Below, in pieces: positions 1 to 5,173 of a DNA stretch of 7,829 nt; the stretch's first letter is position 1, and each line of letters opens with the position of its first letter. Origin of the DNA: DATIXD01 sp035518875 (GTDB taxonomy: Bacteria; Pseudomonadota; Gammaproteobacteria; Methylococcales; Methylococcaceae). The notes beneath the pieces were generated by a model. It saw nothing but the letters and a program-made list of their open reading frames with translations, ran no database searches and was not told the origin of the DNA. The stretch covers positions 1 through 7,829 of the forward strand of contig DATIXD010000002.1 in the NCBI GenBank assembly GCA_035518875.1, in the 5' to 3' direction. The position numbers and the translations under genes were made by a program.

Positions 1-273
1 CCCGCATCATAGCCCGGCGGATCGATTGAGCCCCCCTTTTTCCGCGCTCTTTACACTCAGGCTGTCGATGATCGCGGCCGTCGGGTTGGCTTCTCTGTCC
101 GCCTGCTCACGGCAACGGATGTAAAGTGCCTGGTGCAGCCGATTGAGTGTGCCGTCATCCGTCCAGCGCCGGAAATAATCGTGAATTGTCGTGCTGGGCG
201 GCAAATATTTTGGAATTGCCTCGGTTTTCCATTTGGCACCTGGTTCCGCCGACGCCATTGGCGGATAGCCCAA
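1..273 (-). pseudogene. IS5-family (IS427-like) transposase remnant, frameshifted, cut by window edge
   Basis: The minus strand encodes a stretch typical of the N-terminal half of IS5-family transposases: IPKYLPPSTTIHDYFRRW, then DDGTLNRLHQALY and PTAAIIDSLSVKSAEKGG. The reading frame ends at a TGA at 7-9. The expected continuation SIDPPGYDAG is present in the +1 frame right after a run of six G (about 19-24), so removing one G would rejoin the two parts. The usual 50-60 residues before the GCQW-like region are missing; PGAKWKTEAIPK stands in their place, just beyond the stop of the neighbouring dead gene. Some IS5 elements use programmed frameshifting between two frames, so the shift alone does not prove death, but the missing N-terminus does suggest it. 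The catalytic C-terminal part lies outside the window. Confidence 0.72.
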
Positions 274-302
274 CTTCCGCAGCCTCCGTGCAGGGGAGGT
301 AA

Positions 303-873
303 TTATGCCAGGTAGGCGGCGATAATGCCAGAGAGTACGATATCATCGAACGTGCTCGGCGGCGCCTACGCCGAGGCCAGTAGCAGCGCCAAGCCGCGGA
401 GACCAGAGCAGGCACCAGGCTCGGCAACGCGACTCCACTGCCTGAATGGGCCTTGCCACGCTGTAACACACCAGAACGTTGGCAATGGACAGGATCCCCA
501 AGGCGACCAGACTGTGCGCGTCATACGCGGCCAACCGGGCAATCTCGAAGGCAGCGAGTCCGGCCGGGATCACGCGCCCCCCGAGATTGATGGCGATGAC
601 GGTTTCGTCGGTTACCCTGACCCACCGCGGGTGCAATCCGAACACGCCATAGGTCGCAAGCGGATGAACGGCGACATGGCGGGTACGTTAGATGCGCCGT
701 ACCGGGATGTTCACGGCACTTCCTATGATCACCGCAAGGATCAGCAGAACTGCCACCGCGCTATTCAGATGGAGCTTGTCGAGGCTGGCCAGCATCACCC
801 CGGCGAAGATCAGGGGCATGAGCAGGAGCAGGATGAGAGCCGCGAACAGCGACAGCTAGGTGAGCGGGGTCAT
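303..873 (-). pseudogene. Decayed DUF1614 membrane protein gene
   Basis: Joining three minus-strand frames rebuilds most of a DUF1614 (COG4089-type) integral membrane protein of unknown function. It starts at ATG 873 behind an AGGAG-like site. The first part has a hydrophobic helix, then IIGSAVNIPVRRI and VTDETVIAINLGGRVIP. A second frame gives GSGVALPSLVPALVSA, and a third gives ALLLASA and finally STFDDIVLSGIIAAYLA before TAA at 303-305, the family's usual C-terminal end. Lesions: TAG at codon 6 (856-858), TAA at 688-690, frameshifts near 438 and 391, TAG at 366-368, and loss of roughly 40 residues before STFDD. Several independent lesions argue against sequencing error. The start overlaps the stop of the upstream acyltransferase by ATGA, so the two were probably translationally coupled. 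Confidence 0.72.
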
Positions 874-1450
874 GGGTCGCGGTGCTCCTTTCGGGCAACG
901 CCGGCTTCCCGTAGGTTGGCATAGGCGAGCGCGGCGACAGCCTAGCGGATGGTGCCGGCAATACAGTGCTGCCGCGCCCGTCCGGTAAGATCCGGTGCGA
1001 TTGCTGCCATGTTGATGGCGGGACCGAACTTGACGATCACGGGGTTGGGACGCGGCAGCCTCCTGCCTAGAGGGAGTGCTGCTGCGGTGCCGCCGATCCA
1101 GGCCGGCACAACCGGTACGGGGTGGTGCTCCAGCAGGCGCCGATCCCCGGCTGGAATGGCCCCAAATCGCCGTCAGGGCTGACCCTGCCTTCGGGAAACC
1201 AAACAAGCGTCCTGCCGTGGCGGAGAACGGCGGCGGCATCCGCGATGCTCGCCAGCACCGCGCGGTTGGGATCGACCGGGACGATTTGGGTCGCTCGGCT
1301 GAACAGCCTTTCCAAGGGCGTGACGAACAGAAAACGTGTCCATCCGGCAAAATAGCTGTGCCCCAGCGCGAATGCGTCCAGATAGCTCACATGGTTCGGA
1401 CAGATCACGAAAGGAGAAAAAACCAGCCTTGACCCCGTCATGAAACTCAA
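870..1450 (-). pseudogene. Decayed PlsC-type phospholipid/glycerolipid acyltransferase gene
   Basis: The minus strand carries both hallmark motifs of the PlsC/LPLAT superfamily, which acylates lysophosphatidic acid or related lysolipids at the inner membrane: the HX4D box in PNHVSYLDAF and the FPEGR box in LVWFPEGRVSPDG. A one-base loss near 1137 moves the rest into another frame (LLEHHPVPVVPAWIGGTAAA, then PNPVIVKFGPAINMA), and a TAG at 942-944 interrupts the tail. The original stop TGA (870-872) overlaps the ATG of the dead DUF1614 gene. Only about 20 residues precede the HX4D box, and the region between it and GWTRFLF is shorter than usual, so the N-terminus and an internal piece are gone. 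The left-over start is a TTG at 1450, next to an IS21-type end that probably removed the front. In some alphaproteobacteria this domain is fused behind an acyl-CoA synthetase; no trace of that remains. Confidence 0.75.
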
Positions 1451-1466
1451 ATCATAAACTATGGGC

Positions 1467-1516
1467 GGGTCAAATCTCGATGGAATTCCCGGGTCAGATC
1501 TCAGCGGAAATCAACA
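1467..1516. mobile_element. Terminus of an IS21-family insertion sequence with tandem terminal repeats
   Basis: Two adjacent imperfect repeats, 1467-1490 and 1491-1516, share the pattern GGGTCA(A/G)ATCTC followed three bases later by GGAA. On the minus strand the outer boundary reads TGTTGATTTCC from 1516, matching the 5'-TGT ends and multiple transposase-binding repeats of IS21-family elements. The element body should lie to the left, but after at most about 90 bases (possibly to 1424) the sequence turns into the truncated acyltransferase gene, so only this end survives. The outer end lies inside the end of the GT-C glycosyltransferase frame and gives it its final residues and TGA stop. Family assignment rests on the end pattern only. 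Confidence 0.6.
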
Positions 1517-3078
1517 GCGGACCATTTCTCAGTCGCAGGATAAGAGCCTGAGCGGCTCGTCTCGACCCGTTCCTTCCACCTCGCACAGACGACGACCGCC
1601 AGGACTGCCGCTCCATACAATGGCAAGGACGGCAGGTCATGTGCATAGAAAGGATCCTCCAAATCGAAATGCCACCAACAAACCATCGTGAACGGTGCCA
1701 CACTCGCCGCGCCGACCATGAACCAGGAGAGCCAGTAACTCGACGCTAAAGCGGCGAAGGGAATGCACCATATGAAGTACCAGGGCCAAACATGACCGAC
1801 CACAACGAAAAGGACAAATGACATGACCGCCAATTGCGTGCGCGCCACCGTGTCATCATTGCGCGTTCGAACAAGTTTTTCCACGGCGATCAATGCGACG
1901 ACGAGGAAGAAGAGGGCGAACGGAAGCAACTCTACCACGGTCACGACCGGGCGGTTCCTGGCTACCCAGCCGTCGATGCCGGCCACATGTTCCAAGGCGC
2001 GCAGCACCCCGGCCGGATCGAAGAAGCGCCAATGCGCCATTGCCGCTGTCTCGGCCCCGAACATGCCGAATGCCGCAATCCCCACAAAGACTGCGACGAG
2101 TACCAATGCTGCGGGCGCAACGCGCGCAAGGTAGCGGCGCGTTCTAAAGGCTCCACCATTCCAATGGGCTGCCAAGTCAACAATGATCAGGGGCGCGGTG
2201 ACATATTTGACCAGGACGGACGCCGTGAGGGCCAGTACCGCACCCGATCCCGCCTTGCGCATCGTCCTAGCCCACAAGAGGGCGAAAGCCACCATCGTAA
2301 CGTCGTTGTGGCCCTCGGCTACCCCCAAATGCACGCAGATCGGCAACCAACCGGCAACGGCAATGGCCCTGCATCGAAAATAGGGATCCCGCCCGCGACT
2401 GAGATCCGAGACAAGCCAGAGGCAACCGAGCCAGGACACCAGCAGGACCAGCTTCAGGAAGATCCAGGTCAGCAGCGGTGATCCGAACCCGAGCCAGCTG
2501 AGGCAGCTGGCGAGTCCGATCCAGAGGGGGCCGTAGGTTGCACGAACCGGCCTGTAGTCGAACGGCAAATCGCTGGCTAAATCGGTAAGAAACGGGATCG
2601 TGAACGGATTAGCGGCGTGATCGATCATCCGTCCCCAAACGACAGAGAGCCAGATGTCCTGGGTCATCACGTTGAAAGCCGGCACCGCGACGACCGCGAA
2701 CGCCATGGCCCAGAGGAGCATCCTGTCCGCGATTGCGTCGGTCAGTTTCTTCCGGTTGCGGACGAGCAAGACGCCGACGGCGAAAAAGCATGCGGTCGCA
2801 ACAAGAAGCGGAATGCAATAAGCGGCCAAGAAGGCCGGCCCGTTCACAAAGACAGAATGGCCGGCAAGCGCCTCCGACAGCGCCGCGGGAATATAAGGAG
2901 ATGTCGAGAGGTCAGAGAAAAATTTCGGCTGATTGGTACCGAACTGATTGGCCCCGACTACCAATGGTGGCTGCGCGGCGGCAAGAAACGGCGAGACAAG
3001 GCTATAAGTCAGACCCAGAACAAGGGTCGCACTGCCCAGCATGTTGATCTTGCTGACTACGCTTCTGTTGTCTTGCAT
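1501..3078 (-). CDS. GT-C-fold polytopic membrane glycosyltransferase (MptA/MptB or GT87-like)
   Basis: The 525-residue product is very hydrophobic, with about a dozen likely membrane segments. It carries landmarks of lipid-phosphate-sugar-dependent GT-C transferases: an acidic loop QDIWLSVVWGR at about 140-150 after the early helices, YGPLW at 182-186, EGHNDV at 255-260, KYVTAPL at 291-297, and WPWYFIWCIPF at 431-441. Such enzymes transfer mannose or another sugar from polyprenyl phosphate on the periplasmic side; the actual substrate cannot be read here. ATG 3078 is chosen because it precedes the first helix. A start 14 residues earlier is possible, and no clear ribosome binding site marks either. 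The open frame runs further upstream to 3471, but that part is non-homologous and crosses phage scraps. The last residues (about AVDFR) and the TGA come from an IS21 end, so the native C-terminus was probably clipped slightly. Activity may survive. Confidence 0.7.
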   Translation of the reverse strand: MQDNRSVVSKINMLGSATLVLGLTYSLVSPFLAAAQPPLVVGANQFGTNQPKFFSDLSTSPYIPAALSEALAGHSVFVNGPAFLAAYCIPLLVATACFFAVGVLLVRNRKKLTDAIADRMLLWAMAFAVVAVPAFNVMTQDIWLSVVWGRMIDHAANPFTIPFLTDLASDLPFDYRPVRATYGPLWIGLASCLSWLGFGSPLLTWIFLKLVLLVSWLGCLWLVSDLSRGRDPYFRCRAIAVAGWLPICVHLGVAEGHNDVTMVAFALLWARTMRKAGSGAVLALTASVLVKYVTAPLIIVDLAAHWNGGAFRTRRYLARVAPAALVLVAVFVGIAAFGMFGAETAAMAHWRFFDPAGVLRALEHVAGIDGWVARNRPVVTVVELLPFALFFLVVALIAVEKLVRTRNDDTVARTQLAVMSFVLFVVVGHVWPWYFIWCIPFAALASSYWLSWFMVGAASVAPFTMVCWWHFDLEDPFYAHDLPSLPLYGAAVLAVVVCARWKERVETSRSGSYPATEKWSAVDFR

Positions 3079-3201
3079 GAAACAAATCCCATATTTCAAC
3101 AATGCCAGAAAGACCATCGTATCAGTGTTTTCAGTTTGAATTCGTATCCAAAATTTGTCTAGGCTCCGTACGCTGTAATGTGAAAAAAAGCGCCGCCACG
3201 T

Positions 3202-3318
3202 ATGGCCGTGAGCGTTATCAAGCTGCCTGACTTCGAGAGGCATGATGTCCGCATCACGGACCTGGAGGGCAACCCGTGGTTCGTCCTGGCCGATGTCTAC
3301 CGGGCGCTGGGCCGAGGG
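3202..3318 (+). pseudogene. N-terminal fragment of a Bro-N domain phage antirepressor
   Basis: The first 39 residues from the ATG at 3202 follow the Bro-N (BRO/antirepressor N-terminal) pattern: FERHDVRITDLEGNPWFVLADVYRALG, with the typical EG-PWFVLADV core. Bro-N proteins are DNA-binding regulators of temperate phages and plasmids. After RALGRG the frame stays open to 3528 but no longer resembles the domain, so the gene was cut near 3315 and joined to unrelated DNA. No good ribosome binding site is visible. It lies divergently 123 bases from the GT-C gene and is best read as prophage or plasmid debris. Confidence 0.6.
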
Positions 3319-3529
3319 CATGTGTTCAGGCAGCGTTACATGGCTGTGCCAACCTGGCAGATGGGACGGTTTGCCACCCGCCGTCCTCAGGCGGGCTACC
3401 AGCGGCCGCCTATCGGCTGTTTTGCACCCAACTTGGGCACTCGAGCGCCTTGGTCGTCTGCCCAGAGGCATTTACCCATTGTAGCTGGAACGGGTCGTGC
3501 CCCCTGTGGTGGTGTAGGAGGCCGCTGAT
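3319..3529. other. Unassigned mosaic stretch between phage-like fragments
   Basis: Both strands have open frames here, but none of the translations shows a family I recognise. The segment follows the breakpoint in the Bro-N fragment and runs into the probable recombinase fragment. Its most likely origin is mobile-element or phage DNA. Confidence 0.3.
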
Positions 3530-3743
3530 CGGTCTGCGCCGGATCCAGCAAGCGCGGCCGGATTTCCGCGAGGTAGTGGTCGATGCAAGGTGTGAGTTCC
3601 GGCAGCAGGCTACCTCGGCGCAGCACGTCGAAGAACAACGCGACGCTTTCGAAGGTCACGCGCTCGCCCGGGCCGAGCTCCGGATCGAGCAGCCCCTGCG
3701 CCGCCAGCACGGCCAGGAAGCGGCCATAACGCTCTAGTGGGGG
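3530..3743 (-). pseudogene. Probable tyrosine recombinase/integrase N-terminal fragment
   Basis: On the minus strand, from about 3737 downwards, the translation reads LERYGRFLAVLAAQGLLDP, then GERVTFESVALFFDVLRRG and a less typical tail to RPRLLD. This resembles the SAM-like, DNA-binding N-terminal domain of phage/XerC-type tyrosine recombinases (YGRFLAFLARRGLL...RVTPERVAAYL). No start codon fits: the frame begins inside a G/C-run hairpin region, and the catalytic domain with its R-H-R-Y residues is absent. It is therefore a fragment at best. The match is by pattern memory over about 45 residues and could be coincidental; an alternative is a plasmid- or IS-encoded accessory protein. Confidence 0.38.
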
Positions 3744-3744
3744 G

Positions 3745-3765
3745 CAGGGGGCAAAGCCCCCCCTG
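3745..3765 (-). terminator. GC-rich hairpin downstream of phbB
   Basis: A strong inverted repeat lies 36-56 bases beyond the phbB stop. It can pair as CAGGGGG with CCCCCTG, or more tightly as GGGGGC with GCCCCC around three bases. No U-run follows in the phbB direction, so it would be an atypical intrinsic terminator or an mRNA 3'-end stabiliser. On the plus strand a short TTTT follows nearby. Confidence 0.4.
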
Positions 3766-3800
3766 GTTTTGCTTACTTGAACGGTTCACGCCCTCAGGCG

Positions 3801-4520
3801 TCAGTACATATGCAGGCCGCCGTTGATGGAGAGGGTTGAGCCGGTGATGACATCCGCTTCATCGGCGGTGAGGAACGCCACGCCGCGCGCGATATCTCCC
3901 ACCGTGCACATCCGGCCGCGCGGGATTTTGGCGATGAATTTCTCCAGCACATCGGGCGCCATGGCGCGCACCATCTCGGTATCGACGTAGCCCGGCGCGA
4001 TGACGTTGGCGGTGATGCCGTGCCGCGCGCCCTCGAGCGCCAGCGCCTTGGTGAAGCCGTGCATGCCGGACTTGGCGGCGGCGTAATTCACCTGGCCGAA
4101 TTGCCCGGCCTGGCCGTTGAGCGAGCCGACATTCACAATCCGCCCGAACTTGCGCGCCTTCATACCGTCGAAGCAGGCTTTGGAAAGATTGAAGCAGGAG
4201 CCAAGATTGGTGTCGATCACCGCATCCCACACTTCGCGGGTCATTTTGCTGATCACGGTATCGCGCGTAATGCCGGCGTTGTTCACCAGAATTTCCACCG
4301 GCCCATGCGTCGCGGCGATCGTGCTCACCGCGGCCAGACATTGCTCGAAATCGCCTGCGTCAAAGCGTATGGCCTCGATTCCCGTCTCGGCGGTAAAAGC
4401 CTCCGCGGCCTCGATATTCGCCACATAGCTGGCAACCACATTCCGCCCTGCTTGTTTCAAAGCGATGCTGATGGCATGGCCAATGCCACGTGTACCGCCG
4501 GTAACCAATGCAACTCGCAT
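3801..4520 (-). CDS. phbB: Acetoacetyl-CoA reductase (PhbB/PhaB), NADPH-dependent SDR
   Basis: This 239-residue cytoplasmic short-chain dehydrogenase reduces acetoacetyl-CoA to (R)-3-hydroxybutyryl-CoA, the monomer precursor of polyhydroxybutyrate. Numbered from the ATG, it has the cofactor loop TGGTRGIG at 7-14, NNAG at 80-83, the structural Asn in IDTNLGS at about 105, and the catalytic Ser133, Tyr146 and Lys150. The segment SLNGQAGQFGQVNYAAAKSG is characteristic of acetoacetyl-CoA reductases rather than of FabG, which is the main alternative. The C-terminal INGGLHMY also fits. Length is normal and no lesion is seen. ATG 4520 is chosen with GGGAGGA eight bases upstream; a GTG at 4523 directly before it is an alternative. 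No thiolase gene (phbA) is adjacent: mobile-element debris flanks the gene on both sides, so it is a lone transcription unit here. Confidence 0.9.
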   Translation of the reverse strand: MRVALVTGGTRGIGHAISIALKQAGRNVVASYVANIEAAEAFTAETGIEAIRFDAGDFEQCLAAVSTIAATHGPVEILVNNAGITRDTVISKMTREVWDAVIDTNLGSCFNLSKACFDGMKARKFGRIVNVGSLNGQAGQFGQVNYAAAKSGMHGFTKALALEGARHGITANVIAPGYVDTEMVRAMAPDVLEKFIAKIPRGRMCTVGDIARGVAFLTADEADVITGSTLSINGGLHMY

Positions 4521-4528
4521 CACGCTGT

Positions 4529-4535
4529 TCCTCCC
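4529..4535 (-). promoter_or_regulatory. Strong Shine-Dalgarno site for phbB
   Basis: GGGAGGA on the minus strand lies eight bases before ATG 4520 and five before GTG 4523. The spacing favours the ATG. Confidence 0.75.
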
Positions 4536-4571
4536 TTGGTTTCCAAAATGCTAAATCATTATTCCGACATA

Positions 4572-4595
4572 GAAAATTAAAAGGCGCTAATTTTC
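4572..4595. promoter_or_regulatory. Perfect inverted repeat in the phbB leader, candidate operator
   Basis: GAAAATTA (4572-4579) and TAATTTTC (4588-4595) are perfect 8-base inverted arms around the spacer AAAGGCGC, about 50 bases upstream of the phbB start in an AT-rich leader. Half-site centres are 16 bases apart, a plausible spacing for a dimeric regulator. No convincing -35/-10 pair could be fixed nearby. A weak RNA hairpin is the other reading. Confidence 0.4.
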
Positions 4596-4686
4596 CCGTA
4601 TAAGCTGCGAATTTCCGCAACGGTTTTGCGTGCCGGCTTTCATTTTGGCGCTGTTAAAATCTCTTTTACGGCGGAGAACGGCACTA

Positions 4687-4710
4687 GAGCATTTTGTGAT
4701 TAAATTGACC
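4687..4710. repeat. Terminal inverted repeat end of an IS630-family element
   Basis: The sequence starting GAGCATTTTGTGATTAAATT, directly after a TA dinucleotide at 4685-4686, looks like the outer end of an IS630-family element, which inserts at TA. The original transposase stop (TAA, 4700-4702) lies inside it, as is common in the family. The matching opposite end was not found in the window. Confidence 0.5.
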
Positions 4711-4985
4711 CTTGCCCAGAATTTTAAAGGTAGTTTGCGCACTCCGCGGGGCAAAACTGTTCGAGCAGGTCGCCGATGCGTTGCCATGTTGCTTCCACGG
4801 TTCTTTCCGCAGCTTTTCGGAGCAGGGTTTTGAGTTTGGCGAAGACCTGCGCGATCAGATTCAGGTCTGGGCTGTAGCGCGGCAGAAAGAAGCGTTTTGC
4901 GTCGGCTTGGCGGATGGCGTCGCGCACGGGCATGCCTTTATGGCTCCCGAGATTGTCGAGGATGGACGAGATCAACCGCCTCATT
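4687..4985 (-). pseudogene. C-terminal remnant of an IS630-family DDE transposase
   Basis: The minus strand reads ILDNLGSHKG, RFFLPRYSPDLNLIAQVFAK, LLRKAAERTVEATW and ECANYL, the unmistakable back half of an IS630/Tc1-like DDE transposase. The second catalytic Asp (in LDNLGSHKG) is present. The third acidic residue, the Glu of the family's NPIEQ motif, is replaced by Ala (NLIAQ). A TAA at 4724-4726 cuts the frame just before NSGQGSI and the expected stop at 4700-4702. Upstream, one extra base near 4967 may separate DLV from ILDNLG; before that the front half of the protein is missing and an IstB fragment follows. The element is dead. Confidence 0.8.
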
Positions 4986-5020
4986 CCCTCGTTGGTCAAG
5001 ATGATCCCGGCGGGTCACGC

Positions 5021-5127
5021 GGTGCCGGAATTGCCCAGTGCCACGACGTTCTCACGCGCACCGATCCTGGCGCACCGCACCTACTCCAGGACTAGGGCAA
5101 GGCAGAGACGCGATTCCGGTTCTCCTG
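5021..5127 (-). pseudogene. IstB (IS21-family helper ATPase) fragment broken at Walker A
   Basis: The minus strand reads LALVLE, a TAG (5081-5083), then VRCARIGARENVVALGNSGT, matching the region before and into the Walker A motif of IS21 IstB-type AAA+ ATPases (usual LVLELxRC...RENxxALGxSGTGKTH). The preceding TGIASL lies in a shifted frame (about 5104-5121). Homology ends exactly inside the nucleotide-binding loop: GKTH is missing and unrelated sequence with a TGA follows, running into IS630 debris. IstB normally assists the IstA transposase; no IstA is seen here. This may come from the same IS21 type whose end lies at 1467-1516, but that link is only inferred. Confidence 0.6.
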
Positions 5128-5173
5128 GCTAGGTAAGCGTGCCCATGGGTATCCCTCCCGGACAATCACTGAG

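Noticed and set aside
325..924. Plus-strand open frame of about 200 codons
   Set aside because: It is antisense to the PlsC/DUF1614 remnants. Its composition (many Gly, Glu, Gln, His) is that of a shadow frame and no family is recognisable.
1834..2481. Plus-strand open frame of about 215 codons
   Set aside because: It lies fully antisense to the GT-C gene and shows low-complexity, GC-driven composition with no motif.
2617..3162. Plus-strand open frame of about 180 codons
   Set aside because: It is antisense to the start of the GT-C gene and rich in charged shadow-frame residues, with no homology.
3079..3471. N-terminal extension of the GT-C reading frame
   Set aside because: The frame is open to 3471, but these residues do not resemble the family and lie opposite the Bro-N fragment. 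A start near the first membrane helix is more likely.
4020..4580. Plus-strand open frame opposite phbB
   Set aside because: It is antisense to a clearly identified, intact gene and carries no recognisable domain.
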